From Spirochaetales bacterium (lineage in GTDB: Bacteria; Spirochaetota; Spirochaetia; CADAEX01): a DNA stretch of 64,000 nucleotides. A program made the position numbers and the translations under genes. Below are positions 52,636-61,961 of this stretch, piece after piece. Numbering within the stretch: position 1 is the stretch's first letter; every line of letters starts with the position of its first letter. A model generated the notes under the pieces. The model ran no database searches. It worked only from the letters and a program-made list of their open reading frames with translations, and was not told where the DNA came from. The stretch lies in contig JACKPD010000011.1 of NCBI GenBank assembly GCA_024233785.1, positions 1 to 64,000 on the forward strand, in the 5' to 3' direction.

Positions 52636-54798
52636 ATGCTGGACCAGGTAAAACAGGTAATAATATACTTAATGAAATATAATAAAAAACCGATTGATTC
52701 GGATTCAGTCAAAGAAATATCGTCAAGATATAACATAAGCCTTCTCCTGTCTTCCATACTTGTAAGAAGGGGAATAACAAAGCCTGAAGACATCGTTTTC
52801 GTCCTTGAGGAAGATCTTAAATATATTCATAATCCTTTTCTGTTTCACGAAATGGAAGATGTTGTTGACCGTATACATGCTGCTGCTGATGAAGGTGAAA
52901 AGATTATTGTATTCGGGGACAGGGATGCGGACGGAATTACATCAACAGTCCTGATTGTTAAAAAATTGAAAGAGATGGGTATTGATGTAAGCTGGTCGCT
53001 CCCTTCCGGTGATGAACCATACGGTATTACGGAAGAGAAGGTAAGGGAATTCGCTGAAAATGACGGCACGCTGATTATTACAGTCGATTGCGGCATATCA
53101 AGCACCAAAGAGATAAAATACGCAGCTTCACTGGGCATAGATACAATTATTATCGATCATCATACTCCTGGGGAATCTATCCCTGAGGCGTTTGCGATTA
53201 TAAATCCTAAACTTGAAGATACAGGCTATCCTTTCCGGGACCTTGCCGGATGCGGGGTAGTTTCCAAGGTTATCTGGGCGCTGACATTTTCCGATACCGG
53301 GCTTTATAAAAAAAATATATGCATCCTGAATATAATTCCGGCCGGAGGGGGGTCTTTTACCGCGGAAGCTCAAAGAATGTTCAACCTTGTTAACACAAGC
53401 GACCCGGTAAGGGAGGTTTTTGTTCCGGGTGTCATAAATGATCCAGGCAGGACCGGCCTGATTAAATATATGCGTGATTCAATTATTATTGTTTATTCGC
53501 TGCCCCAGCAGAAAAGGCTTTTTAGTGAAATATTCGGCAGCAGTATGGAGCTCAATGCCTTTGATATTGCTGATCAGGCAACAGAACTTTTCCCCCGGCT
53601 TAAGGGGATGAGTCTTCTGAAAATGAAAGAGGTAAGCAGGGGAGGCAGATACAGCGAAAATCAGCTGACAGAGCTTGATATACTTCTGAATTTATTTAAC
53701 GCAGTTGTTTTAAAGCAAAACCAGATCCTGAATGACAGAATTGAAAATATAATGGATATGGTTACAATCGGATCGATCGCGGATATGATGCCGCTTGTCA
53801 ATGAAAACAGGATAATAGTAAGACACGGGCTTAAAAACATACAGAAGACCGCCAATAAAGGGCTGCACGAGCTTCTATTCAGGCAAAAACTGCTTGATAA
53901 AAATATATCAACATCAGATATAGCATGGAATATTACACCGCTCATTAATGCGACAGGGCGGATGGGTGTACCTGAAAAAGCTGCCGAATTGTTTTTTTCT
54001 GAAGATCTTGAAGAAATAAGGGCCCTCGCTGATGAAATTATTTCACTTAACAAGGAGAGAAAAAAGCTGGGAGATAACCTCTGGGATCTTCTTTTTAATT
54101 CTGCGAAAAAAAGCTACGAAGAGATGGATGAATCTCTGGTTGTTACCGGAGGAAGCAAGGTTAACAGGGGGATCACTGGGATACTGTCAGCCAGGTTTGC
54201 GTCTTATTTCAAGGTGCCTGCTATTGTTTTCACTGTTATGGATGACCGTATTGTCGGTTCTGTAAGGAGCATGAGCAACTATTCCATTATGGCTATGCTG
54301 AATTTCTGCAGTGATCTTTTTCTTGATTTCGGCGGCCATGATTTTGCCGGCGGGTTTTCCATGGAAAAGGAAAATCTTGATACATTAAAAAAGAGACTTC
54401 TGGATTATATAAAAAACAGTACCAGAATTAACAGGGAAGACCGTATTATTGATATAGATGCTGAACTTCCGCCAGGATACCTTAACCAGGAAATTGTTGA
54501 TGTAGTCAGCGCAATGATGCCTTTCGGAGAGGGGAATCCTGCTCTTTTATTTCTTGCCAGATCATTAAAGGTAAAAAATATAGAAATTATGGGTAATAAA
54601 GCAGCCGGTCATCTCAAGCTTGTCCTTGAATCAGGCAATATACCCTGGCCCGCAGTTTTCTGGAACGGAGCTGAAAAAGCAGGCAGGGATGTTTCAATTG
54701 ATGACACGGTAGATATAATTTTCAGGTTAAGGAATAATTATTTCATAAACAACAATATACCCCAGCTTGATATTATTGACATGGAAAGAATCATCTGA
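52636..54798 (+). CDS. recJ: Single-stranded-DNA exonuclease RecJ with internal insertion
   Basis: RecJ digests single-stranded DNA 5' to 3' in repair. DHH motifs are present: VFGDRDADGITST near 91-103, VDCGISS, IDHHTPG near 173, and LAGCGVVSK, then IGSIADMMPLV much later, and the DHHA1-type GGHDFAGGF. The 720-residue length exceeds the usual 560-580 because about 155 residues are inserted between LAGCGVV and the IGSIADMMPL motif (for example QRMFNLVNTSDPVREVF). The ATG at 52636 has no strong ribosome site; an ATG 12 codons later is possible. Its stop shares one base with the next start. Confidence 0.93.
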   Translation: MLDQVKQVIIYLMKYNKKPIDSDSVKEISSRYNISLLLSSILVRRGITKPEDIVFVLEEDLKYIHNPFLFHEMEDVVDRIHAAADEGEKIIVFGDRDADGITSTVLIVKKLKEMGIDVSWSLPSGDEPYGITEEKVREFAENDGTLIITVDCGISSTKEIKYAASLGIDTIIIDHHTPGESIPEAFAIINPKLEDTGYPFRDLAGCGVVSKVIWALTFSDTGLYKKNICILNIIPAGGGSFTAEAQRMFNLVNTSDPVREVFVPGVINDPGRTGLIKYMRDSIIIVYSLPQQKRLFSEIFGSSMELNAFDIADQATELFPRLKGMSLLKMKEVSRGGRYSENQLTELDILLNLFNAVVLKQNQILNDRIENIMDMVTIGSIADMMPLVNENRIIVRHGLKNIQKTANKGLHELLFRQKLLDKNISTSDIAWNITPLINATGRMGVPEKAAELFFSEDLEEIRALADEIISLNKERKKLGDNLWDLLFNSAKKSYEEMDESLVVTGGSKVNRGITGILSARFASYFKVPAIVFTVMDDRIVGSVRSMSNYSIMAMLNFCSDLFLDFGGHDFAGGFSMEKENLDTLKKRLLDYIKNSTRINREDRIIDIDAELPPGYLNQEIVDVVSAMMPFGEGNPALLFLARSLKVKNIEIMGNKAAGHLKLVLESGNIPWPAVFWNGAEKAGRDVSIDDTVDIIFRLRNNYFINNNIPQLDIIDMERII

Positions 54799-55787
54799 TG
54801 TCTCCCAGGATAGTTTTTTCATTCTTTTTCCTTTTCTTATCATTTTGTGCCACTGCCGAGACTGTAATAAAATGTCAGGAAGAATCTTCTCCGGGGGAGA
54901 TAGTCAGGGTTACTGCTGTAACTTCTGATATTGTAAATAAAATCTCAGCTGAACTTAAAAATGAGAAAGGGATTCTGATCAAGGATTTTCAGGGATTCAG
55001 GTATAAAACTGATTCTATTCAGGGGCTTTCATCAGAAAGCAATACCGGACTTGACTGTTTTATAATCATTATCAGTTTCGACCCTGCCCTAAGGAGCGGC
55101 AAATATCTGCTATCTGTAAATATTGAGGGGGAATATCCTGAAAAGAGGGATTTTTCTGTGTTTCTTAAAGAAAGGGCATATAGAAAAGAGACTATTTCAT
55201 TAAATCAAAACCTTTCTGATCTGCGTACAGATGATTCTGAAAGACGGAAAAAAGAAACACTTGAACTTATAGGATATTTGAATACCTTTAACAGTGAAAA
55301 TATTCTTGCTGATACAAATATCATGAAACCGATTATGAATAATCCGGTTACTACTTCATTCTTCGGTGATATCAGGAATTTCATATATAAAAGCGGTGAA
55401 AATGTCAATTCTGTCCATAACGGGATAGATCTGGCAATAACACCGGGTACACCTGTACACTGCAGCGCGTCCGGCCGCGTTATATATTGCGGCAGCCGTC
55501 TTCTTACAGGAAACAGTGTAATAATTGAGCATCTTCCAGGATTATTTACGATTTATTATCATCTTGAAAAAATATATGTTGAGACAGATCAATTTCTTTC
55601 CAAAGGTGCGGTATTAGGCCTTGTCGGAAGCACAGGCCTCTCTACAGGCCCCCATCTCCACTGGGAGATTAGAAACCAGATGACTCCTGTTGATCCTGAA
55701 TATTTTACAGTCAATCCGCTGATTGACAAAGATGAAATTTTAAGTATTATTAATTCTGATTTTTCGGATTTGGCCAAAGGGAGGTGA
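54798..55787 (+). CDS. M23 family metallopeptidase
   Basis: A 329-residue exported peptidase (N-terminal FSFFFLFLSFCATA). The C-terminal LytM domain is complete: HNGIDLAITPGTPVHC at about 206, then GPHLHWEIRN at about 284, giving zinc ligands H, D and H. It probably cuts peptidoglycan crosslinks. The N-terminal 200 residues look like a beta-rich exported domain without recognised family. Overlap of one base with recJ and a GTGA overlap with rpsU mean that the four genes recO-recJ-M23-rpsU are co-transcribed. Confidence 0.9.
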   Translation: MSPRIVFSFFFLFLSFCATAETVIKCQEESSPGEIVRVTAVTSDIVNKISAELKNEKGILIKDFQGFRYKTDSIQGLSSESNTGLDCFIIIISFDPALRSGKYLLSVNIEGEYPEKRDFSVFLKERAYRKETISLNQNLSDLRTDDSERRKKETLELIGYLNTFNSENILADTNIMKPIMNNPVTTSFFGDIRNFIYKSGENVNSVHNGIDLAITPGTPVHCSASGRVIYCGSRLLTGNSVIIEHLPGLFTIYYHLEKIYVETDQFLSKGAVLGLVGSTGLSTGPHLHWEIRNQMTPVDPEYFTVNPLIDKDEILSIINSDFSDLAKGR

Positions 55788-56002
55788 TTTTTATCGCTTT
55801 TGTGAGAATAGATGATACAGAACCGCTCGAAAAAGCTCTTAAAAGATTTAAGCGAATGGTTGAGAAAGAAGGTATAATCAGAGAATGGAAAAAAAGAGAG
55901 TTTTTCGAAAAACCTTCCACAGTCAACAACAGAAAGAAAAAAGCAATCATCAGAAAACAACAGAAGAAACTGAGAAAAATGCAGTCGACTAAAGGTTACT
56001 GA
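55784..56002 (+). CDS. rpsU: Ribosomal protein bS21
   Basis: A basic 60-70 residue protein of the small subunit (LEKALKRFKRMVEKEGI, then RRKKKAIIRKQQKK-like tail with IIRKQQKKLRKM). The GTG at 55784 is given as start, but it lies inside the ribosome site GGAGGT (55780-55785) and forms GTGA with the M23 stop. An ATC at 55793, 7 bp after that ribosome site, would give the family-typical N-terminus AFVRIDDTEP, so an AUC start is possible. A terminator follows immediately. Confidence 0.9.
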   Translation: MIFIAFVRIDDTEPLEKALKRFKRMVEKEGIIREWKKREFFEKPSTVNNRKKKAIIRKQQKKLRKMQSTKGY

Positions 56003-56007
56003 TAACG

Positions 56008-56037
56008 AAAAGGGACTTGAATCAAGTCCCTTTTTTT
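56008..56037 (+). terminator. Terminator after rpsU
   Basis: AAAAGGGACTTGA and TCAAGTCCC with seven T residues make a strong stem ending the recO-rpsU operon. From here to 56217 the sequence is AT-rich; it should hold the promoter of the next lipoprotein, but I cannot assign it. Confidence 0.9.
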
Positions 56038-56217
56038 ATCTGTTAAAAATTGGATATTGAATATCTTTTGATATCCGCAGATGACAATATTTACAAAAAT
56101 GATTATAATTTATGTAACTAAAAAACAGTCAAGATTCTTTAATATTTTATAAGTTCAGCTTTTGACATAATAAGCCTGATTTAAATTTAAATTGTTTTTT
56201 TGTTTAAGGAGTAAGAG

Positions 56218-56805
56218 ATGTTAAAAAAATTACTTGTTATCTTTACATTGTTATCTGTTCTTTCTGTAATCGGTTGTGCTTCCAAGCCGGCTAAAGAAAA
56301 AAAAGCTGAGGAAAAGGCTGTAAAAGAGACTATGGCTGATGTTCCTCAGTTTTTTCTTATGCCCCCTACAGCAGAGGATGCTCTTTACGGAGTAGGTGTT
56401 GCTAAAATGTCTTCTCTTGATATGTCAAGAACAATGGCCCTTGCAAGAGCAAGGGATGATATTGCAAGACAGACAAGCCTTCAGATACAAAATGCCATAA
56501 CTGATTATGCGCAGGAATCAGGGGTAGACAGTACACAGACAATTAAATTCGTGGAAACTGTCTCAAGACAGATTGCAGAGACAAAACTTCAGGGCGCGAA
56601 ACCGAAAGAGATGTATGCAGCAAAAGACGGTACAATTTATGCCTTAATTGAATATAAAACATCCAATTTTCAAGCTGATGCAGCGGAAGTATTCAAGAGA
56701 AATGAAGAAGCCGCTTTTTCTGAATTCAAGGCAGCACAAGCGCTTGAGAAGCTTAATTTTGAATTAAAGAGCAATCCGACGAAATCAAACCCTGTAAAGG
56801 AATAA
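56218..56805 (+). CDS. LPP20 family lipoprotein
   Basis: A 195-residue lipoprotein with a Lys/Glu-rich spacer after the lipobox (SVIGCASK). The domain pattern ALYGVGVAKMSSLDMSRTMAL with ARARDDIARQTSLQI and IYALIEYKTSNFQ fits the LPP20 family. LPP20-type proteins include outer-membrane lipoproteins and flagellar FlgP-like proteins. An AAGGAG ribosome site precedes ATG. It is the first of three related genes in a row, but a terminator follows it. Confidence 0.85.
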   Translation: MLKKLLVIFTLLSVLSVIGCASKPAKEKKAEEKAVKETMADVPQFFLMPPTAEDALYGVGVAKMSSLDMSRTMALARARDDIARQTSLQIQNAITDYAQESGVDSTQTIKFVETVSRQIAETKLQGAKPKEMYAAKDGTIYALIEYKTSNFQADAAEVFKRNEEAAFSEFKAAQALEKLNFELKSNPTKSNPVKE

Positions 56806-56862
56806 TGATTATACTTGATTTAATTTCGTATGAATCTTTAATCTTTAACAGATAAATACAAT

Positions 56863-56900
56863 CCCCGGCAAGTTCGGTTATAGGCTCTGCCGGGGTTTTT
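56863..56900 (+). terminator. Terminator after first LPP20 lipoprotein
   Basis: CCCCGGCA and TGCCGGGG form a perfect 8-bp GC-rich stem with a 17-base loop, then TTTTT. Confidence 0.9.
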
Positions 56901-57005
56901 ACTGCGGGCACCTTGAAAACAGTATTATAAACACCTGAGGAAAATGCGATTCCAGGAATTCCTGCCGCAAAGTGTCCGCAGTTATTAAATTCGGGAAAAT
57001 GAAAA

Positions 57006-57827
57006 TTGGTTCTAAAATCTATCTTGAAAAGGTCATTAATCGTTGTTTCAGTACTAATCCAGTTATCCTGCGCCGGAGAAACAAGAGCTGCCAACCAAAC
57101 CGGCCCTGATAATTATGGTAAGGCAATTGAATCAGAAGACATTTTTTTTGACAGTGTATGCAACACCCCCTACAGCAGGGGCAGCCTGTTTTTTTACGGA
57201 TTTTCTGCCCATTATACTGATATAGAAAAAGAGAATGATGCTATACTGGAAAGCGCTTTTGAGTCTGTAATTCTGTTCCATAATATTGACGTCAGTTATT
57301 TCGGTATTTATCTTGAGTCAGGCGCTGCTTTTCAGGGTATATCAAGAAAATTATTTATTGAAACTGAAATATTAAATGAGGAAAACATTAAAGAAAAACT
57401 TAAACTGCGCTATAATTTCAGAAACAGAAATATTTCAGGCGCATTGTTTGAGATTGAACAAAGTGATTTAATAAACATTGATTCTGATAATTTTTATGAT
57501 TTTACAGGTATTGAGATATCTGTAAGAGAAAAAAAACCTGCCTGGATTAATATTCTACCTGAAAACAAAGATTATAATTTCAGTGTAGGTATATCAGAAC
57601 GGTACAGCAGGATATCACAGTCCATAAGAAATGCTGATCTGAATGCGATTGAGGAGATGATTAAACAGAAATCGGTATCTGTTGTATCAAAAACAGATCA
57701 GGGTTATTACGGAAGAAATGGAACAGAACATTCTGCCGCTTATATAAAAGGTTTTTATATAATCAGAAGATGGTGGGACAAGGACATGAGAAACTATTAT
57801 TCGCTAGGTGTTTCATCAGCTCAATAA
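57006..57827 (+). CDS. LPP20-like lipoprotein, second
   Basis: A 273-residue protein with a lipoprotein signal (IVVSVLIQLSCAGE) from TTG 57006. Its C-terminal half contains PAWINILPENKDYNFSVGIS and SIRNADLNAIEEMI, the same pattern as the LPP20 domain of the flanking genes, though divergent. The N-terminal half (CNTPYSRGSLFFYGFSAH) is a second, weaker copy of a similar fold or an unknown domain. It begins 24 bp before the third lipoprotein, so the two are in one operon. Confidence 0.65.
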   Translation: MVLKSILKRSLIVVSVLIQLSCAGETRAANQTGPDNYGKAIESEDIFFDSVCNTPYSRGSLFFYGFSAHYTDIEKENDAILESAFESVILFHNIDVSYFGIYLESGAAFQGISRKLFIETEILNEENIKEKLKLRYNFRNRNISGALFEIEQSDLINIDSDNFYDFTGIEISVREKKPAWINILPENKDYNFSVGISERYSRISQSIRNADLNAIEEMIKQKSVSVVSKTDQGYYGRNGTEHSAAYIKGFYIIRRWWDKDMRNYYSLGVSSAQ

Positions 57828-57851
57828 CTCCATGATATAAAGGGGAATTAT

Positions 57852-59249
57852 ATGTTTTCAGGAAAAACTGCTTACTTTTTTGGAATACTCATTTCATCAG
57901 TCATTTTACTTAACAGTTGTATTACAACTACATCTGGGGTTTCAAAAAAAAATACCGGCCAGGAATCCCGTCCTGTATGGATCGACAGCTATCCTGTAGA
58001 CAGTGATTATTTTATAGGGATTGGCTCTTCAAATACAGGTAATCAGTCAGCTGACTATGAATTGGCAAAATCAAAGGCATTAAACGCTCTGGCAGCAGCA
58101 ATTTCTGTCAATATTAAAAGTACTCAGGATTTTACTGTAAAAGAAGATTCCGAGGGAAAATCCTTTCAATCAACAGAACTTCAGATAAATCAGTCTGTAA
58201 GCAGAAATTTCAAGGAGATCGAGGTTTTTGATTCCTGGTTTTCTGAAACAGAAGGTTCATGGTTTTATTACAGAATCTCGAAGGCAGGATGGGCGGAAAT
58301 ACAGAGGAAGGAAAAGGAAGAAATTGCTTCCCGCGTAAATGGTGTCATATCGCCTGTCCTTTTATCACCGGATTCAAGTGATTTTGAAATACTCTCGTCT
58401 TTAGGAAAAGGCTGGCAGCTTGTTGCGGAATCCCCGTACGAAGGGACAATAAATGCAGCTATAAATGGCCAAAATGGTATTTTAATAGATCTGCTTGAAG
58501 AAAATATTTCAAAAGTATTGTCAGGTATCGTTCTAAAGGTTGAACCGGAGGTAATTGTAACTGAACCGGGAAGACTTGAAGATATTAAAGTAACTGTAAC
58601 AGACAAAAACGGACGCACCCCCGGACCGCTTAAAATTGATTTTATCAACAAGGCTGACGGTGCGAAATTGACTGATATTACTACAGACAAGGATGGGCAA
58701 TTCTCCGGAAAGGTTGGTTTTAATCTTCTCCCGGCAGGTAAAAACACTATATATGCTTTAATTTCCATGCAGAATGCAGGCATAAATCCGGACGGATTCA
58801 GAAAAAAGGTATCAGTTCCAGGGAAAGAGCTGTCAGCAGTAATGAACCAGGTAAGTGTTTTACTTAAACTTGTCGTTGTAGGCGATGCTGAAATAGAAAG
58901 TCTTCCCGATTCTGTTAAAGCGCTTTTTTCCAGGAAAGAACTTGCTCTCCGTCTTTCATCAGGGACAGGAGATGAAAAGCATTCAATAATTTTTACCATG
59001 TATTTCAGGAATCTTCCTGAAAACACCCACGGCCTGTATATAACAAATGTAAAAGCTTCAATATCCCTGATGAAGGAAGGAAGCAATATTTATTCATATG
59101 AAACAAAAGAATACCGGGAAGTAGGGCTTACCTGGGACCAGGCTCAGGAGCGGGCTTCTATCAAGCTTTTAAGGGATATCAATAATGATGATATCTTTAT
59201 CACAGGGCTTCATAGGGCGGTCTATTCCGGGCTTTCTCTTGATAATTAG
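57852..59249 (+). CDS. LPP20-like lipoprotein with Ig-like domain, third
   Basis: A 465-residue lipoprotein (SSVILLNSCITT). Residues 35-150 match LPP20 (RPVWIDSYPVDSDYFIGIGSS, in part PVWIDSYPVDSDYFIGIGS, then AKSKALNALAAAISVNI). A bacterial Ig-like domain lies at about 230-320 (EPGRLEDIKVTVTDKNGRTP), and an unrecognised C-terminal domain of 130 residues ends it. It sits in the outer membrane or periplasm and may bind other envelope parts. The HEFAH gene follows 6 bp later. Confidence 0.8.
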   Translation: MFSGKTAYFFGILISSVILLNSCITTTSGVSKKNTGQESRPVWIDSYPVDSDYFIGIGSSNTGNQSADYELAKSKALNALAAAISVNIKSTQDFTVKEDSEGKSFQSTELQINQSVSRNFKEIEVFDSWFSETEGSWFYYRISKAGWAEIQRKEKEEIASRVNGVISPVLLSPDSSDFEILSSLGKGWQLVAESPYEGTINAAINGQNGILIDLLEENISKVLSGIVLKVEPEVIVTEPGRLEDIKVTVTDKNGRTPGPLKIDFINKADGAKLTDITTDKDGQFSGKVGFNLLPAGKNTIYALISMQNAGINPDGFRKKVSVPGKELSAVMNQVSVLLKLVVVGDAEIESLPDSVKALFSRKELALRLSSGTGDEKHSIIFTMYFRNLPENTHGLYITNVKASISLMKEGSNIYSYETKEYREVGLTWDQAQERASIKLLRDINNDDIFITGLHRAVYSGLSLDN

Positions 59250-59255
59250 ATAATT

Positions 59256-60131
59256 ATGAATCAGCAGCAGATAAAAGAAAACCTGCAGAAGCTGGCAGTT
59301 ACTCCTGATTTTACAGTTATTCTGTCAGGCAAACAAAGCAGTAAGGTTGACGGACTTTATAAGCCTCAGTCACGGGAAATTATAATCCACAACAGGAATA
59401 TGAAAGGGGATAACGACACCATGTATACCGCAATACATGAATTTGCCCACCATGTTCACTGTTCTGCCGCCGGAACTCCCTTTTCCGGCCGGTGCCACAC
59501 CAGAGAGTTCTGGGCAATTCTTCATAATCTGCTTAAAAAGGCCGAAGAATTAAATATTTACAGAAACGTTTTTAAAAGTGACGGGGAGTTCGCTTTATTT
59601 ACCAGAAAAATAAGGGAAGAATACATTAAAAAAAACGGGGAACTGATGAAAGAACTTGGCGGTCTTCTTTCAAAAGCCAAAAACATGTGCATAGAACGGC
59701 ACCTGAGCTTTGACGACTATACAGACAGGGAGCTTGGCATTCACCGCCATATTGCATCAGCCCTTATTAGTGTTTATGGACTTGATATTTCCCCGGAAAT
59801 CGGGTTTGAAAACATGAAAACCGTAGCATCGGTTAAAATACCGGAAAAAAGAAATGAAGCTGAAAAACTTTTTATAAACAGGGAGAGTCCTGATTATGTA
59901 AAATCTGTTCTTGCGGGGAAAAAGAATGAATTTTCCGGAGGTTTATCTGCAGGAGAATCTGAAGATCCATCTAACGATGTTTCTGCAAGACTTGTTTCCG
60001 AGAAAAAGAAGATAATTAAAACAATCGAGACATTAAACCGGAAACTCAATGACATAAACACAAGGCTGAAGGATATTGAAAAACAAAAAAATATTTTCAA
60101 CGATATTATTGACATCGAAAAAACAATATGA
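59256..60131 (+). CDS. Putative zinc metallopeptidase (HEFAH) with coiled coil
   Basis: A 291-residue protein without signal peptide. The motif AIHEFAHHVH (H61, E62, H65) is a HExxH-type zinc site within an SprT/M48-like context (SREIIIHNRNMKGD before it). A long helix near the end (KKKIIKTIETLNRKLNDINT) predicts a coiled coil. I do not recognise a specific family. It lies directly after the LPP20 genes and 17 bp before a tRNA. Confidence 0.75.
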   Translation: MNQQQIKENLQKLAVTPDFTVILSGKQSSKVDGLYKPQSREIIIHNRNMKGDNDTMYTAIHEFAHHVHCSAAGTPFSGRCHTREFWAILHNLLKKAEELNIYRNVFKSDGEFALFTRKIREEYIKKNGELMKELGGLLSKAKNMCIERHLSFDDYTDRELGIHRHIASALISVYGLDISPEIGFENMKTVASVKIPEKRNEAEKLFINRESPDYVKSVLAGKKNEFSGGLSAGESEDPSNDVSARLVSEKKKIIKTIETLNRKLNDINTRLKDIEKQKNIFNDIIDIEKTI

Positions 60132-60148
60132 TATTGTCCATTTTGTAA

Positions 60149-60221
<73 letters not shown>

Positions 60222-60222
60222 T

Positions 60223-60261
60223 AGGGTAAGTACTTGTTATATAAGGACTTACCCTTTTTTT
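60223..60261 (+). terminator. Terminator after tRNA-Val (TAC)
   Basis: AGGGTAAGT and ACTTACCCT form a 9-bp stem, followed by seven T residues. Confidence 0.85.
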
Positions 60262-60281
60262 ATTTTATTGAGGGAGAAAAG

Positions 60282-60665
60282 ATGAGGGAATTCAAGTACA
60301 ACCGTCTGTTGATAAAAATTTATTTATGGCTGTCTTTTGCCGCAGCAGGGGCATTGCTGCTTTCCTTTTTTTTCCCGGAGAAAAAAATTGCTGTAGTTTT
60401 ATTTATTCCCATGTTTTTATATTTTATTTACAGAAATATGACAGTGCTGAAAACATTTGAAGACAGATGCGAAATCAGAATTGCTCCGTTTCAGAGTATA
60501 CTTAATGTAAATTACAGTGAAATCCTTAAGATATACTGTGAAAAAAACCTTTTGATTATCTTGCTGGATAACGGGAAAAAAATTAAAGTATCGATGAGTT
60601 CATTTAACGCATCTGACCGGAATGAGGTTCTTGAAATTCTTAATAAACAATCAAAGGAAAAATAA
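60282..60665 (+). CDS. Small membrane protein, PH-like
   Basis: A 127-residue protein with two adjacent hydrophobic segments (YLWLSFAAAGALLLSFFF and VVLFIPMFLYFIY) followed by a beta-rich cytoplasmic part (CEIRIAPFQSILNVNYSEI, then KIKVSMSSFNASDR) that resembles bacterial PH-like domains. ATG 60282 is chosen because GGGAGAA lies just upstream; the frame extends 16 codons further. Function unknown. Confidence 0.7.
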   Translation: MREFKYNRLLIKIYLWLSFAAAGALLLSFFFPEKKIAVVLFIPMFLYFIYRNMTVLKTFEDRCEIRIAPFQSILNVNYSEILKIYCEKNLLIILLDNGKKIKVSMSSFNASDRNEVLEILNKQSKEK

Positions 60666-60859
60666 AAGTTAGAGAAAGTAACTGTCCCGGTGTTTACGGC
60701 TTAAAATTCACAGTTAAAGTTTATTTTGCTATTTATTTTATTAAAATGCTGCAATCAAAATAGACAAAAAACAATATTTTATGTATATTGACTGAGCTTT
60801 TCATTTGTTGAATACCGTGCTTCATATATTCAACCTGAAAATAATTTAAGTGTAAAATA

Positions 60860-60932
60860 CGGGCTGTAGCGCAGTTGGTAGCGCGCTTGGTTCGGGACCA
60901 AGAGGCCGCCGGTTCGAATCCGGCCAGCCCGA
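60860..60932 (+). tRNA. tRNA-Pro (CGG)
   Basis: CGGGCTG pairs with CAGCCCG, the anticodon stem is CTTGG/CCAAG with loop TTCGGGA (anticodon CGG), and the T arm is CCGG-TTCGAAT-CCGG. CCA is not encoded. The 194 bp before it contain the inverted repeat GTTGAAT/ATTCAAC (60807-60834) but no gene. Confidence 0.93.
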
Positions 60933-60933
60933 A

Positions 60934-60965
60934 AAAAAGACTGCACTGCAAGGTGCGGTCTTTTT
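60934..60965 (+). terminator. Terminator after tRNA-Pro
   Basis: AAAAAGACTGCAC pairs with GTGCGGTCTTTTT around a 6-base loop, starting right after the discriminator base. From here to 61134 I see no gene. Confidence 0.88.
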
Positions 60966-61134
60966 AGCATAAATTGGTTGATTTGGCCTGATGAATCAAA
61001 ATTCCGCCCGAAGGAAATGACAGATTATTGATTCTGATATTTACAGAGTTTATCATGCAGGATATTGACTTCAGTTTAAGCATACCTTTTCCGATTCTAT
61101 TAATACATTTATATCTTAAATACAAGGAACATTA

Positions 61135-61941
61135 ATGCAGAAATGGATTTTTGCTTTAATTCTGATAAATATTACAAATATTTCAGCTTTTGCAGGGGAG
61201 AAGATTCATCCTGTTAAAAAAGGGGAAACATTATACAGTATATCAAGAATGTACAATGTTTCACTTGATAAGATACTTATAGAAAACAAGATCGATGATC
61301 CATCAAGAATTAAAGCCGGATACAAACTTATAATACCCGAAACAAAAGCTTATGACAGTAAGGAATATGTTGTATCTAAGGGTGATACTCTTTACAGTAT
61401 CGCAAGAGAAAACAATATTGAAATAGAAACTCTTCTGACTGAGAACAGTTTTACCAAAAAAACAGTAATCAAAATCGGACAGAAAATAAAGATCCCGCTT
61501 CTTAATGATATTGATACCCCGAATACAATCGAAAAATACAATACTGATTCAGGAATTGCTGAAGGGAAAAAAATAGAGAATGGAAAAACCGGATATTACT
61601 GGCCAGTTAATGGTGAAATGAAAAAAATGTCAGGCAAACTTCAGGGTTCCCGAATTTCTGCTAAAATTGGAGATGTTGTTTATTCTGTATCATCAGGGAA
61701 AGTTGTATGGGAAGGGCCTTACAGGGGCTTCGGAAGAGTAATTTTTGTTGAATCTGTTTCAGGATATGTGTATGTTTACGGTGGAAGTGAAAAAACAAAT
61801 GTGACTGTAGGAGATTCGGTTGCGCCAGGCTCTGAATTAGGTATTATAGGGTTTAATGTTTATGACAATAAGCCGGCAATGTTTTTCTCAGTTTATAAAG
61901 ATGGTCAGCCTATAGATGTGGAGAAAGCTCCCAGACTTTGA
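61135..61941 (+). CDS. LysM protein with degenerate M23 domain (NlpD/EnvC-like)
   Basis: A 268-residue exported protein (signal ends ISAFAGEK) with two LysM peptidoglycan-binding domains (HPVKKGETLYSISRMYNVS and VVSKGDTLYSIARENNIEI). The last 120 residues follow the M23 fold, as in YYWPVNGEM, GDVVYSVSSGKVVWEG and VFVE-like FVESVSGYVYVYGGSEK, but all zinc ligands are gone: QGSRIS replaces the HxGxD site and KPAMFFSVY replaces HLHFE. Such dead LytM proteins activate amidases. It lies 20 bp before a sigma factor gene, the same order as nlpD-rpoS in Proteobacteria. Confidence 0.88.
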   Translation: MQKWIFALILINITNISAFAGEKIHPVKKGETLYSISRMYNVSLDKILIENKIDDPSRIKAGYKLIIPETKAYDSKEYVVSKGDTLYSIARENNIEIETLLTENSFTKKTVIKIGQKIKIPLLNDIDTPNTIEKYNTDSGIAEGKKIENGKTGYYWPVNGEMKKMSGKLQGSRISAKIGDVVYSVSSGKVVWEGPYRGFGRVIFVESVSGYVYVYGGSEKTNVTVGDSVAPGSELGIIGFNVYDNKPAMFFSVYKDGQPIDVEKAPRL

Positions 61942-61961
61942 TTTTTTTACAGGTACAATAA

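Noticed and set aside
58268..59086. Long antisense open frame of 272 codons in the third LPP20-like gene
   Set aside because: The sense frame has a signal peptide and recognised domains; the antisense protein is Ser/Pro-rich without motifs, typical of a shadow frame.
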